This document shows, piece by piece, positions 16,260 to 26,900 of a DNA stretch of 64,000 nt; positions within the stretch are counted from its first letter, which is position 1; every line of letters begins with the position of its first letter. Both the position numbers and the translations under genes were made by a program. This DNA comes from Candidatus Aalborgicola bjergmarkensis (GTDB lineage Bacteria; Pseudomonadota; Gammaproteobacteria; Burkholderiales; Burkholderiaceae_C). Below the pieces are notes generated by a model, which did not search any database, was not told the DNA's origin, and saw nothing but the letters and a program-made list of their open reading frames with translations. Where the stretch lies: assembly GCA_016708725.1 (NCBI GenBank), contig JADJFE010000003.1:1-64000 (forward strand). The letters are read 5' to 3'.

Positions 16260-17222
16260 CTAGAACGACCACCTGAGTCCCAGCTCCAGCGTCGAGTCGG
16301 TTTGCGCGGCGGCCAGTTTGGCACCATTGGGGCCGGTCAGTGCGTCGGAACTGCTGTCTGAATAGGCGAACGAAACCGAGGCCTTGGGGAGGAACATGTA
16401 ACTCAGGGCAATGGTTTTTTGCTGCTGGTTTTGTCCGATGACGGTGCGGCTCGGGCTGAAGGATACGTCCATATTCCAGGCATCGGTCATACTCCAGCTC
16501 ACCCCCACGGTCTGGCTTCGGTCGAGCAAATCACCCAGTTTGCCAGCCATCGTTACACGCCGTACTTTGCGAAGCAGCAGGGCGCGCGCCATATCTACCG
16601 GATCGGAGCTGTAGTCGTACAGTTCCAGACCCCAGTAGACATCCAGTGCATCGTTTACACCCTGGCGGATATCCAGCCGGGTGCGTCCCTGGTTGGGGAT
16701 GCGGTCATTGAGAGCTGCCGAGGCGTTGGGTGCCGAGTAGTCGTTCAGGTCGCGTTCCAGTTCCAGGTGTGTGGTGCGGCGCCCCTGCCAAAACTTGTGC
16801 AGGTTTGCGCCTACGGAAAGGCCGCGCCCGTTGACCTTGACAAGATCGTCGTTCATGGTGGACAGGTGGGCGGCGAATGACCACACAGGCGATGGGCTCC
16901 AGCCCAGCGTCATGTTCGCCTGCATGGATGTTTCAACCCCATTCAGCGTACTCTGGGTGGCATCGAGTCCCAGGGACAGGGGCAAGGCAGCATGTTCGAT
17001 GTTTGCAGCAAGACTGTGGGAAGCATAGCCGTTGCTGCCGTTACCCAAGGTGTAAGACACATCCCCCGTCAGGCCGCTGCCATGGTTTTGAGCTTGGGTT
17101 TGTGCCTGTGCAGTGCCGATGCATACGTTCCATGTGAGCGCAGCCACAGCCAGGACGCAGGCCAGTCGCCCCTGGGGGCATTGGGGAGAGGAAAAAGCAG
17201 GTTTGCGGTATGTGCGGGTCAT
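16260..17222 (-). CDS. Outer-membrane beta-barrel protein, unknown
   Basis: The 320-residue protein starts at 17222 (MTRTYRKPAFSS, AAGGA 8 bp upstream) and has a signal peptide ending near AQAQ. The mature part alternates hydrophobic and polar residues (repeated L-x-L-x-x pattern) and ends with LELGLRWSF; a terminal Phe is the outer-membrane barrel signature. It follows the FecR-domain gene in the same direction, so the two probably act together. Substrate is unknown. Confidence 0.7.
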   Translation of the reverse strand: MTRTYRKPAFSSPQCPQGRLACVLAVAALTWNVCIGTAQAQTQAQNHGSGLTGDVSYTLGNGSNGYASHSLAANIEHAALPLSLGLDATQSTLNGVETSMQANMTLGWSPSPVWSFAAHLSTMNDDLVKVNGRGLSVGANLHKFWQGRRTTHLELERDLNDYSAPNASAALNDRIPNQGRTRLDIRQGVNDALDVYWGLELYDYSSDPVDMARALLLRKVRRVTMAGKLGDLLDRSQTVGVSWSMTDAWNMDVSFSPSRTVIGQNQQQKTIALSYMFLPKASVSFAYSDSSSDALTGPNGAKLAAAQTDSTLELGLRWSF

Positions 17223-17254
17223 CGGGAGAATCCTTGTGTTCTGAATGGATGGTG

Positions 17255-18085
17255 TCAATCGCCGTTGCGTTTTTGTGCCCTGCGTATCAGGCGCTTGCGT
17301 GCAGTTTCGCGCTGGTCATCGTTCAGATTGTCCCATTTCTCCCGCACGGCCCTGGCCATCTCCGGGCGGTCTTCGAAGCGGCCTTCGAGACGGCCTTCGA
17401 GGCGATCCCCGATGACCTCGCGCATGCGCTGGCGCAGGTTTTCCTTGCGCGTCTGGATACGTTCTTCCAGGCGCAGCAGGCGTTGGCCCAGAAACTCGGG
17501 GCGGTCCGCCAGCAAAACGGGTAACGCCTGGATGTCTTTGGCGGCAAAACCGTTCTGGCCCGCTTGCACATGCAATTCGCCCTGCGCACTGCGCACGATG
17601 GTCGCACCTTCCAGTACCGAATCGTAGGTGCCGGCATGGTCACGGCCGCCGCCAACGTCCACCACGGTGACTTCGTGGTCTGTGCCTCGGATGCCGATGG
17701 TGGCGGTCGAAGTGGTCACGCGGTAGCCGCCAGGATTGAGTTTGCCAATCCATCCGGTGATGGAGCGCAAGGCGCCGCGCACCAGTGACATGTCAATCAC
17801 CGATTTGTCGTCCTGCGTGGCCTGGTAATGCAACATCTTGAAGGTGGAGTTGGGTCTTAGCGCCAGCAATCCGCCGTCTTCGGTCACGGCGTGCAACTCG
17901 CCATCCTTGTGGGTCTGTACAGTCTGACCTACCAGCAGTTTCTGGCCCAAAGCAGGTGTTGCCGTCGTGCCGTCGGTGCTGACAATCTCCACGGCGCCAT
18001 TCACTGCGTCCACGGTGCCAAAGACCTGCGCCAACGTACACATGGGGATTAACAGCAGCCCCAGCCAACCAAGAAAACGTTTCAT
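17255..18085 (-). CDS. FecR-domain protein, exported
   Basis: The 276-residue product has an N-terminal signal (MKRFLGWLGLLLIPMCTLAQ), then a FecR domain with GQTVQTHKDGEL, GGLLALRPNSTFKM, RGALRSITG and TTSTATIGIRGTDHEV, the characteristic SGIRGT-like turn. A basic, helical C-terminus rich in Arg/Glu (RLEGRLEGRFEDRPE) is unusual for the family. Such FecR proteins lie in the periplasm. The adjacent barrel gene, 32 bp downstream, suggests a two-gene surface system rather than classic iron regulation, as no FecI or TonB receptor is present. Confidence 0.82.
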   Translation of the reverse strand: MKRFLGWLGLLLIPMCTLAQVFGTVDAVNGAVEIVSTDGTTATPALGQKLLVGQTVQTHKDGELHAVTEDGGLLALRPNSTFKMLHYQATQDDKSVIDMSLVRGALRSITGWIGKLNPGGYRVTTSTATIGIRGTDHEVTVVDVGGGRDHAGTYDSVLEGATIVRSAQGELHVQAGQNGFAAKDIQALPVLLADRPEFLGQRLLRLEERIQTRKENLRQRMREVIGDRLEGRLEGRFEDRPEMARAVREKWDNLNDDQRETARKRLIRRAQKRNGD

Positions 18086-18107
18086 ACCTTGCTCCGAAAT
18101 CGCATTT

Positions 18108-18731
18108 TCAGGGGTTCGCCGTTGTGCCTGAGCCTGACTGCTTGATGTCGAGCAGTGCGTCCCTGAGTTTCGCGTCGGCGGGTGACGGGCCGAACCAGAC
18201 CGACATCAAACCCCGGAAAAACTCGATTTCCTTGATCGGCTCGCCTTGCACCTTGTCCTTGACGGTGATGACCAGACCCTTGCCAGGAATCCAGTCGATG
18301 ATGTTGGATTCACCAGGAACAAATGCCTTGTTGGCGTTGAACAGCTCACCCATGCGCAGCAGCCCCGGTACCATGGGCGACAGTTGCTCCTTGGACACGT
18401 TGTCCTGCACCCCGCGCGTGAGCAGCTTGCCAAAGGTCGAGGAGTCGATTTCACGCAGGAAAACCATTTTCATGCGTTTGGGGCCGGGCGCCGCCATGAA
18501 CTCTTCAAAGCTGTGCACCTTCTTGGTCGTATAGAGTCCGGCAGCATAAACCTTGAACAGCAATCTGGTACGGACTCCGGCACCGTTAAGCTGCAATTTG
18601 GTGCCATCGAGCATGACGCTGTCTTCGAACTTGACACCGGCGATTTCGACGGTTGCCGCCAGCATGGCGCCACTGGACAGAATGAGCACCATGGCCAGTG
18701 CGCCAACCCACAGTTTTTGAATAAGTCGCAT
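18108..18731 (-). CDS. Chalcone-isomerase-like protein, exported
   Basis: The 207-residue protein has a signal peptide (LVILSSGAMLA-type). The domain includes GVKFEDSVMLDGTKLQLNG, RTRLLFKVYAAGLYT and a C-terminal FFRGLMSVWFGPSPADAKLRDALL, the pattern of the bacterial chalcone isomerase-like family. In bacteria it binds or transforms small hydrophobic molecules, often without proven activity. ATG at 18731 follows GGAGACTTTGT. It is 22 bp upstream of the FecR gene in the same direction, so the three minus-strand genes may form one operon. Confidence 0.82.
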   Translation of the reverse strand: MRLIQKLWVGALAMVLILSSGAMLAATVEIAGVKFEDSVMLDGTKLQLNGAGVRTRLLFKVYAAGLYTTKKVHSFEEFMAAPGPKRMKMVFLREIDSSTFGKLLTRGVQDNVSKEQLSPMVPGLLRMGELFNANKAFVPGESNIIDWIPGKGLVITVKDKVQGEPIKEIEFFRGLMSVWFGPSPADAKLRDALLDIKQSGSGTTANP

Positions 18732-18804
18732 ACAAAGTCTCCATTTTTAATTTAGGGACTTTCATGATAGTGCTAGTGCGGCGTTCGCGCAATCTGATGA
18801 AGGT

Positions 18805-20421
18805 TTAGTGTCTGAAATGCCGCACGCCGCTAAAGACCATGGCCACTCCACGTTCGTTGGCTGCGGCTATCACCTCGTCGTCGCGTACCGAACCGCCGGG
18901 CTGGATCACACAGCTTGCACCCGCATCCACCACCACATCCAGGCCATCGCGGAACGGGAAGAATGCATCGCTGGCCACCACCGTGTCCTGCAGCGATAGG
19001 TTGGCATGTTGCGCCTTGATCGAAGCAATGCGCGCCGAGTCCAGGCGGCTCATCTGGCCGGCACCCACCCCCATCGTCATGCCGTCCTTGCAAAACACAA
19101 TGGCATTGGACTTGACGAATTTGCCCACTTTCCAGGCAAACAGCATGTCCTGCAACTGCTCGGGCGTTGGCTTTCGGGTGGTGACTACCTTCAGGTCGGA
19201 CAGGCTGAGTTCGTGGTTATCCGCCGTTTGCAGCAAAATACCGGAGCCAATGCGTTTCATGTCCACGGCGTTGCGGCCCTGGTCCCAGTCGGTGGGGCCG
19301 CCCTTGGGCAGGTCGATCTGCAGGATGCGCACGTTGGCCTTGGCTTTGAATACATCCAGCGCTTCGGGCGTAAAGGCCGGTGCGATCAGCACTTCAACAA
19401 ATTGCTTTGAAATTTGTAGCGCACCCCGCTCATCCAGCGGGGTGTTGAGGGCAATAATGCCTCCAAAAGCCGAGGTCGGATCGGTCTGGAAGGCCTTGCT
19501 GTAGGCTTGTAGTGCATCCGCGCCCAATGCCACGCCGCAGGGGTTGGCGTGCTTGACGATCACGCAAGCGGGTGTGTCAAAGCCCTTGACGCACTCCCAG
19601 GCGGCGTCGGCGTCGGCAATGTTGTTGTAGCTCAGTTCCTTGCCTTGCAGTTGGCGTGCGGTGACCAGCGAACCGGGTGCGGGAAACAGGTCGCGGTACA
19701 GGGCCGCGCGCTGGTGCGCGTTTTCCCCGTAGCGCAGGTCCTGCACCTTGATAAAGCGGCCATTACTCTGACCGGGAAAGAGGTCCAGCGCTGGAGCTGT
19801 TTGGTCTGCCGGAGCTGCATCGGCTATGTCGGGCGTACGCACTGCGCTCAGGTAGTCGCTGATGGCTGCGTCGTACTGGCTGATACGGTTGAATGCGGCG
19901 ACTGCCAGGGAAAATTTCGTTTTGCTGCTGATTTGGCCTGTCTGCCCCGCTGCATTGAGTTCGGCAATGACACCGGGGTATTGTGCGGGGTCGGTCAGTA
20001 CGGCCACGTCTTTCCAGTTCTTGGCGGCGCTGCGCACCATGGCGGGGCCGCCGATGTCGATGTTTTCAATCGCGTCTTCCAGGGTGCAGCCGGGCTTGGC
20101 CACCGTGGCTTCGAACGGATACAGGTTGACCACCAGCACATCGATGGTGTCGATCTTGTGCGCGGCCAATGCCTGCATGTGCTCTGGCACATCACGTCGC
20201 GCCAGTAGACCGCCATGCACGCGCGGGTGCAGGGTCTTGACACGGCCATCAAGCATTTCGGGAAACCCGGTCATCGCCGCCACTTCGGTCACCGGCAGTC
20301 CGGCGTCAGATAGCAGTTTGGCGGTGCCGCCTGTGGAGAGCAGTTGAATGCCCCGTGCATGCAAGGCTTGGGCGAGTTCGAGAATGCCGGTTTTGTCGGA
20401 AACGGAAAGAAGTGCGTTCAT
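18805..20421 (-). CDS. purH: Bifunctional AICAR transformylase / IMP cyclohydrolase
   Basis: The 538-residue PurH catalyses the last two steps of IMP synthesis. The N-terminal MGS-like cyclohydrolase domain (about 1-190) shows LLSTGGTAKLL and GRVKTLHPRVHGGLLARR. The C-terminal formyltransferase contains RYGENAHQRAALYRD, VKHANPCGVALG and the end SDAFFPFRDGLDVV...GGSVRDDEVI. Full length and unbroken. It is immediately downstream of fis with 6 bp between, which would make purH the last gene of a dusB-fis-purH operon, an arrangement known in betaproteobacteria. Confidence 0.96.
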   Translation of the reverse strand: MNALLSVSDKTGILELAQALHARGIQLLSTGGTAKLLSDAGLPVTEVAAMTGFPEMLDGRVKTLHPRVHGGLLARRDVPEHMQALAAHKIDTIDVLVVNLYPFEATVAKPGCTLEDAIENIDIGGPAMVRSAAKNWKDVAVLTDPAQYPGVIAELNAAGQTGQISSKTKFSLAVAAFNRISQYDAAISDYLSAVRTPDIADAAPADQTAPALDLFPGQSNGRFIKVQDLRYGENAHQRAALYRDLFPAPGSLVTARQLQGKELSYNNIADADAAWECVKGFDTPACVIVKHANPCGVALGADALQAYSKAFQTDPTSAFGGIIALNTPLDERGALQISKQFVEVLIAPAFTPEALDVFKAKANVRILQIDLPKGGPTDWDQGRNAVDMKRIGSGILLQTADNHELSLSDLKVVTTRKPTPEQLQDMLFAWKVGKFVKSNAIVFCKDGMTMGVGAGQMSRLDSARIASIKAQHANLSLQDTVVASDAFFPFRDGLDVVVDAGASCVIQPGGSVRDDEVIAAANERGVAMVFSGVRHFRH

Positions 20422-20427
20422 AAAAGT

Positions 20428-20661
20428 TTATAAAAGTTTGTGTTCCAGTAGTTTCTTGCGCAGGGTGTTGCGGTTGAGTCCCAGCCATTGTGCAGCCTTG
20501 GACTGGTTGTTGTCGGCGTGCGCCATGACCACTTCGAGCAAGGGTTTTTCCACCGTGCGCATCAGCATGTCATGCATGCCGGTGGGTTCGATGCCGGACA
20601 GGTCCCGGAAATACGTTTCCAGGTTTTCACGCACACATTCATCAAGGAGTTTGCTGCTCAT
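20428..20661 (-). CDS. fis: DNA-binding protein Fis
   Basis: The 77-residue protein is shorter than the E. coli form and lacks most of the N-terminal beta-hairpin. It has the HTH GLNRNTLRKKLLEHKLL at the end and EVVMAHADNNQSKAAQWL before it, both of which define Fis. It acts as a nucleoid protein and growth-phase regulator. Its start lies inside the end of dusB (20-bp overlap), which is the conserved dusB-fis coupling. Confidence 0.94.
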   Translation of the reverse strand: MSSKLLDECVRENLETYFRDLSGIEPTGMHDMLMRTVEKPLLEVVMAHADNNQSKAAQWLGLNRNTLRKKLLEHKLL

Positions 20662-21661
20662 AACGTCTATTCATCGGTTCATTCAAGGTATTCAATGTAT
20701 CTAGAAAATGTGACACTGCGGCCACCTGCGCCGAACAGTCTTCCACGGTGTTGATGTGCGCGCGAAACGCCTCGCCGCCGGGCAGGGCGCGCAGGTACCA
20801 GCCAATGTGCTTGCGTGCCGAGCGTACACCCAGGTACTCGCCATACAGGCCATAGTGGTCATCCAGATGGTCCAGTAACCAGCGTTTGACTTCTTCCACC
20901 AAGGGCGGTGCAAGATGCGTGCCCGTGGCGATAAAGTGGGCGATTTCACGAAAAATCCAGGGGCACCCCTGCGCGGCGCGGCCAATCATGATCGCATCGG
21001 CCCCCGTGGCCCGCAAGACCGCGCGCGCTTGCTCCGCAGTGGTGATGTCACCATTGGCTACCACCGGGATCGTAACCGCTGCCTTGACTGCCGCAATGGT
21101 GTCGTATTCAGCTTCGCCCCGGTAGCCCTGTTCGCGCGTGCGGCCATGCACGGCAAGCATCTGCACACCGGCTGATGCAAAAGTGCGCGCCAGCGCCACG
21201 GCATTTTTCTGGTGCGCGCTCCAGCCTGTGCGCATCTTGACCGTCACCGGCACCTTGTGCGGCGTACATGCTGCCACCACCGCTTCGACAATGGACAACG
21301 CCAGCTTCTCGTCTTGCATCAGCGCCGAGCCCGCCCATTTATTGCAGACCTTTTTGGCCGGACAGCCCATGTTGATGTCGATGATCTGCGCACCCTGGGC
21401 AATATTGTGGCGTGCCGCATCAGCCATCATGCGCGGTTCGGTGCCGGCAATTTGTACCGCAATCGGGCCAGGCTCCCCCTCATGGTTGGCACGCATCAAG
21501 GTCTTGGGTGTTGCGCGCAGATCGGGCCGGGCGGTGAGCATTTCGCTGACCGCATAGCCCGCACCGAGCCGTCGGCACAATTGGCGAAAGGGGCGATCCG
21601 TCACACCCGCCATGGGAGCGACAAAAAAACGGTTCGCCAAGTCAAAATGACCAATGCGCAT
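20642..21661 (-). CDS. dusB: tRNA-dihydrouridine synthase B
   Basis: FMN-dependent reduction of uridine in the tRNA D-loop. The start at 21661 (MRIGHFDLANRFFVAPMAGV) is chosen because the family starts with this strand; an upstream in-frame start at 21724 would add 21 unrelated residues. Signatures include PMAGVTDRPFRQLCRR, MGCPAKKVCNKWAGSALM with the catalytic Cys, and VHGRTREQGYRG...VVANGDI...GADAIMIGRAAQGCPWIF. The C-terminal helical domain (HIGWYLRALPGG) is present. Confidence 0.93.
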   Translation of the reverse strand: MRIGHFDLANRFFVAPMAGVTDRPFRQLCRRLGAGYAVSEMLTARPDLRATPKTLMRANHEGEPGPIAVQIAGTEPRMMADAARHNIAQGAQIIDINMGCPAKKVCNKWAGSALMQDEKLALSIVEAVVAACTPHKVPVTVKMRTGWSAHQKNAVALARTFASAGVQMLAVHGRTREQGYRGEAEYDTIAAVKAAVTIPVVANGDITTAEQARAVLRATGADAIMIGRAAQGCPWIFREIAHFIATGTHLAPPLVEEVKRWLLDHLDDHYGLYGEYLGVRSARKHIGWYLRALPGGEAFRAHINTVEDCSAQVAAVSHFLDTLNTLNEPMNRRYEQQTP

Positions 21662-21820
21662 GGAAAGTGCAGGATGCAGGTATGGGATTACGTGGGGTTG
21701 GGGATTGGAGCTGGCGATCCGCAAAGGTGCCAGCTTTGCATTTTAGTGCCTGGGAAGCACCGCAACCTTGGCCCTTTTGGCCAAGGGGCTAAACTTCGCA
21801 ACCCAGGATGCTATATTTAG

Positions 21821-21868
21821 AATAGCTGTACCCGCACGTCCCACAAGGCTTAAAGCCTTATTTTGCAT
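21821..21868 (+). repeat. REP-like element
   Basis: AATAGCTGTACCCGCACGTCCCACAAGGCTTAAAGCCTTATTTTGCATGG matches the family (ATAGCTG-YNCCCGCACRTYCCAC...). It lies between the divergent end of the SPOR gene and dusB. GGCTTAAAGCC forms a small hairpin. Confidence 0.65.
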
Positions 21869-21878
21869 GGATTATGCT

Positions 21879-22475
21879 TTAATACTGAACCACAAAGCCG
21901 TCCAGTTGAAGGGCGTGAACTTTTTTCACAGCGTCCAGCGCCGCGATACGCGTGGGATAGGGCCCCACCCGAATGCGGGTCAATGCACCTTTTTGGGTAT
22001 CGGTACTGTAGGAGACGGCTGGCAAGCCAGCGGCGACAAGTTTTTTGTAGGCGGTTTTGGCATTTTCTTGCACCGAAAATACGCCGACCTTGATATAAAA
22101 GCCCGGCTCCAGGTTGAATCCACCTTCGGCCGCAGCCTTGGCAGAAGCTGGCACGCCCGTCTTTGCCGGGGTGCTCGCAGCGGCAGCGGGACTTGCCATC
22201 TCCGCTTGGGGCGCCAGCGGCACCGGCCTGGTGGTCGCGCTCGCAATGATGGCCCGTGTTGTGGCTTCGGGGCAGGCCGGGCAGGTGCAGGAGCACGCGG
22301 ATGCCGCAGGTGCGGGCGGTGCTGGTGTTGGTGTGGGTGCCTGGGTTTGCATCTGGGTTTGTGCAGGAGGCTGGGGCTGTGTTTCCGGCTCTGGCACTTC
22401 AGGCTCGGTCGCGCAGCCTGCCAGCAAAGCCACGGTTACCAGGGCAAGCAAGGCAAAGTGCTTTTTTGTCAACAT
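21879..22475 (-). CDS. SPOR-domain lipoprotein
   Basis: The 198-residue protein has a lipobox (VALLAGC, Cys about 21), a long Pro/Gln/Thr/Ala linker (PQPPAQTQMQTQAPTPTPA), a short cysteine-rich spot (SACSCTCPACPEA) and a C-terminal SPOR domain (FYIKVGVFSVQENAKTAYKK...GLPAVSYS...LTRIRVGPYPT). SPOR domains bind denuded peptidoglycan at the division site, so a cell-envelope or septal role is likely. Monocistronic. Confidence 0.8.
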   Translation of the reverse strand: MLTKKHFALLALVTVALLAGCATEPEVPEPETQPQPPAQTQMQTQAPTPTPAPPAPAASACSCTCPACPEATTRAIIASATTRPVPLAPQAEMASPAAAASTPAKTGVPASAKAAAEGGFNLEPGFYIKVGVFSVQENAKTAYKKLVAAGLPAVSYSTDTQKGALTRIRVGPYPTRIAALDAVKKVHALQLDGFVVQY

Positions 22476-22733
22476 GGGGTGGAATCCTTCGTAACGTTCG
22501 TATTAAGCGAAAAGTTTGCAGACTGTACCGCAAGCCGTGAAGTGGGCTACCTAGTCGCAGACTATGCAGGAAAAAATCCAGCCCCCCTCGTTACAATGCG
22601 GGGCGTTCAAAAAAACCCAGCCGTCCCAGGCGTCCTTGCATCCTTTCCCCCTCACTGGTCTATTGCGAAAAATCATGTGTGGGTGAAGCGTGGGCGCGTT
22701 TGGGACCTCGTTGCAACCCATTCGGAGAACCCA

Positions 22734-23903
22734 GTGCTTTTGTCTCTCAAGGGAAACACCCCACCGGCCATTCTGGCGCTCGCAGACGGTACGGTCTATA
22801 TTGGCAATTCCATTGGCGCACCTGGCGCTACGGTCGGCGAAGTCGTATTTAATACTTCGATGACCGGTTATCAGGAAATCCTGACCGACCCCAGTTACTG
22901 CCAGCAAATCGTCACGCTCACCTACCCCCACATCGGCAACTACGGCACCAACGCCGAGGATGTGGAGTCCGGGCGCATCCATGCTGCCGGTCTGGTGATC
23001 CGCGATTTGCCACAGATTGCGTCCAATTTTCGCAGTACGGCGGCCTTGAGCGACTACCTGCGCCAAGCCGGTACCGTGGCCATCGCCAACATCGACACCC
23101 GCCAGTTGACGCGCCAATTGCGCACCCAGGGCGCACAAAATGGCTGTGTTCTGGCGCTGGGCGAGGGGGAAACAGTGACCCCTGCGGTCGTGGAACGAGC
23201 CGTTGCTGCGGCCAGGGCTGCGCCCTCCATGTCCGGCCTGGATTTGGCTAAGATCGTGTCGGCCACGCAAGCCGCGCCGTGGGAACAGGGCGAATGGGCG
23301 CTGGGCACAGGTTATGCAGCGCCGAGCACCGCACGTTTTCATGTCGTAGCCTTTGACTTTGGCGTCAAGCGCAATATTTTGCGCATGCTCAGTACACGCG
23401 GTTGCCGTGTCACCGTGGTGCCGGCGCAAACACCGGCGGCGCAGGCGCTGGAGCACCGGCCCGATGGCATTTTCTTCAGCAATGGCCCTGGTGATCCGCA
23501 ACCCTGCGACTACGCCATTGCCGCTGCGGCGGAATTGATGGCGTCCGGCATTCCCACGTTTGGCATCTGCCTGGGGCACCAGATCATGGCGCTGGCTTCG
23601 GGTGCGCGCACCTTCAAGATGAAGTTCGGCCACCACGGAGCCAACCATCCGGTCAAGGAGTTGGCAAGCGGCAAAGTCAGCATCACGAGCCAGAACCACG
23701 GTTTTGCCGTCGATGAAAAGTCCCTGCCCGCGCACCTGCGCGCCACCCATATCAGCCTGTTCGATGGCACCTTGCAGGGGCTGGAGCGCACCGACACACC
23801 GGCGTTCTGTTTCCAGGGGCACCCGGAAGCCTCACCGGGACCGCACGACATCGGCTATCTGTTCGATAAATTCATAGCGCTCATGGAGAAAAAGAATGCC
23901 TAA
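22734..23903 (+). CDS. carA: Carbamoyl-phosphate synthase small subunit
   Basis: Glutamine amidotransferase subunit supplying ammonia for carbamoyl phosphate (arginine and pyrimidine synthesis). GTG at 22734 gives the conserved start (V/M)LLSLKGNTPPAILALADG; the open frame continues upstream but without related sequence. The 389-residue product has the GATase triad Cys279 (FGICLGHQIMALASG), with His and Glu in FQGHPEASPGPHD. The 22476-22733 leader contains a TACAAT -10-like box near 22592 and a seven-A run near 22610. Confidence 0.95.
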   Translation: MLLSLKGNTPPAILALADGTVYIGNSIGAPGATVGEVVFNTSMTGYQEILTDPSYCQQIVTLTYPHIGNYGTNAEDVESGRIHAAGLVIRDLPQIASNFRSTAALSDYLRQAGTVAIANIDTRQLTRQLRTQGAQNGCVLALGEGETVTPAVVERAVAAARAAPSMSGLDLAKIVSATQAAPWEQGEWALGTGYAAPSTARFHVVAFDFGVKRNILRMLSTRGCRVTVVPAQTPAAQALEHRPDGIFFSNGPGDPQPCDYAIAAAAELMASGIPTFGICLGHQIMALASGARTFKMKFGHHGANHPVKELASGKVSITSQNHGFAVDEKSLPAHLRATHISLFDGTLQGLERTDTPAFCFQGHPEASPGPHDIGYLFDKFIALMEKKNA

Positions 23904-26900
23904 GCGTACCGACATCCACAGCATCCTCATCATCGGCGCTGGCCCCATTGTTATCGGCCAGGCCTGCGAATTTGATTACTCCGGCGTGCAAGCTTGCAAG
24001 GCGCTACGCGAAGAGGGCTACAAGGTCATTCTGATCAACAGCAACCCGGCAACAATCATGACCGACCCGGCCACGGCGGATGTGACCTACATCGAGCCGA
24101 TTACCTGGCAGACGGTGGAGAAAATCATCGCCAAAGAACGCCCGGATGCGATTTTGCCGACCATGGGCGGACAGACGGCACTGAACTGTGCGCTGGATTT
24201 GTGGCACAAGGGTGTGCTGGATAAATACCAGGGCGCGGCCACCCATAAGCCCATCGAGTTGATCGGTGCCACGCCCGAGGCCATCGACAAGGCCGAAGAC
24301 CGCCTGAAGTTCAAGGACGCCATGACGCGCATCGGCCTGGGCTCGGCGCGCTCCGGCATCGCACACAGCATGGCGGATGCCTGGGGTGTGCAGAAAACGC
24401 TGGGATTCCCGGTCGTGATCCGCCCGAGTTTTACGCTCGGCGGAACGGGCGGCGGCATTGCCTACAACCCGGAGGAGTTCGAGACCATCTGCAAGCGTGG
24501 TCTGGAAGCCTCGCCCACCAACGAGTTGCTGATCGAAGAATCGCTTTTGGGCTGGAAAGAGTACGAGATGGAGGTGGTGCGCGATAAGGCGGACAACTGC
24601 ATCATCGTCTGCTCGATTGAGAACCTGGACCCGATGGGTGTGCATACCGGCGACTCCATTACCGTGGCACCCGCGCAGACGCTGACCGACAAGGAATACC
24701 AGATTCTGCGTAACGCTTCACTGGCGGTTTTGCGCGAGATTGGCGTGGACACCGGCGGCTCAAACGTGCAGTTTGCCATCAACCCCGATGACGGGCGTAT
24801 GGTCGTGATCGAGATGAATCCGCGTGTGAGCCGCTCTTCGGCGCTGGCATCCAAGGCCACAGGTTTTCCGATTGCCAAGATCGCCGCCAAGCTGGCGGTG
24901 GGATTTACGCTGGATGAATTGCGCAACGACATCACGGGCGGCGCCACACCGGCGAGCTTCGAGCCGAGTATTGATTACGTCGTGACCAAGATTCCGCGTT
25001 TTGCGTTTGAAAAATTCCCGGCTGCCGACAGCCGCTTGACGACGCAGATGAAGTCGGTCGGCGAAGTCATGGCCATGGGGCGCACGTTTCAGGAGTCGTT
25101 CCAGAAAGCGTTGCGCGGTCTGGAAGTGGGCGTGGATGGCATGAACGAAAAAACCCAGGACCGCGAGATTCTGGAGCGTGAACTGGGCGAGCCTGGACCT
25201 GAGCGCATCTGGTACGTGGGCGACGCCTTTGCTGCGGGCTGGAGTGTCGAGGAAGTGCATGCGCTGACCAAAATTGACCGCTGGTTTCTGGTGCAGATCG
25301 AGCAGATCGTGCAGATCGAACTCGAAATCGAGCGACTGCCGGTACCAGGCACCGGGTCGGCGCTGGATAACATCGACGCAGTGACGCTGCGCGCCCTCAA
25401 GCAAAAAGGTTTTTCGGATCGGCGCCTGGCGCGCCAGTTCAAGACTACGGACAAGGCAGTGCGCGACAAGCGCCGCGCTTTAGGCGTGCGCCCGGTCTAC
25501 AAGCGCGTCGATACCTGCGCGGCCGAATTCGGCACCAACACCGCGTACATGTACTCCACCTACGAGGCCGAAGGCGCCGAGTGCGAGTCACAACCCACGC
25601 AAAACAAGAAAATCATGGTACTGGGCGGTGGCCCGAACCGTATTGGTCAGGGCATCGAATTTGACTACTGCTGCGTACATGCGGCACTGGCCATGCGCGA
25701 GGACGGTTTCGAGACCATCATGGTCAACTGCAACCCGGAAACCGTATCCACCGACTACGACACCTCGGATCGGCTGTACTTTGAGCCGCTGACGCTGGAA
25801 GATGTGCTGGAAATCGTCGACAAGGAAAAGCCCTTGGGCGTGATCGTGCAGTACGGTGGGCAAACGCCGCTGAAACTTGCACTCGACCTGGAGGCCAACG
25901 GCGTGCCCATCATCGGCACCTCGCCCGACATGATTGACGCAGCCGAAGACCGCGAGCGCTTCCAGCAACTGCTGCACGCGCTGGGGCTGCGCCAACCGCC
26001 CAATGCCACGGCCCGTACCGAAGCCGAAGCGCTGCAAAAAGCTGCTGCACTGGGCTACCCGCTGGTGGTGCGCCCCAGTTATGTGCTGGGCGGGCGCGCC
26101 ATGGAAATCGTGCACGAGCAGCGCGACCTGGAGCGTTATATGCGCGAAGCCGTCAAGGTCAGCAACGATTCGCCCGTGCTGCTGGACCGCTTTCTGAACG
26201 ACGCCATCGAGTGTGATGTGGACTGTTTGCGCGACCCGCAGGGCGTGACCTTTATCGGTGGCGTGATGGAGCACATCGAGCAAGCGGGCGTGCACAGCGG
26301 CGACTCGGCCTGCTCCTTGCCACCGTATAGCCTGAGCAGCGCAACGGTCGCCGAGATCAAGCGCCAGACCGCTGCCATGGCGCAGGCGCTGCACGTGGTG
26401 GGCCTGATGAACGTGCAGTTTGCGATTCAGCACATTGCCAATCAGGACGTGATCTATGTGCTTGAGGTCAACCCGCGCGCCTCGCGTACCGTGCCTTTCG
26501 TCAGCAAGGCAACCGGAATTCCTCTGGCCAAGGTGGCCGCACGCTGCATGGTGGGCCGCTCGCTGGCCGATCAGGGCATAACAAAGGAAGTCACGCCGCC
26601 GTATTTCAGCGTCAAGGAAGCCGTGTTTCCGTTCGTGAAATTCCCCGGAGTGGACACCATCCTCGGGCCTGAAATGAAATCCACCGGCGAGGTCATGGGC
26701 GTGGGTGCCACGTTTGGCGAGGCTTTTGTGAAGTCACAACTGGGTGCCGGGGCCAAATTGCCGCGCTCTGGCAAGGCGTTTATCTCGGTCAAGCAAAGCG
26801 ACAAACCCAGGGCTGTAGCCGTGGCGCGTGCGCTGCTGGCCATGGGCTTTACGCTGGTGGCCACCAAGGGCACGGCGGCAGCCATCCAGGCAGCGGGATT

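Noticed and set aside
22592..22640. carAB attenuator or pyrimidine-sensitive slippage site
   Set aside because: A TACAAT box and an A-run exist, but I cannot show a leader peptide or terminator, so no separate feature is claimed.
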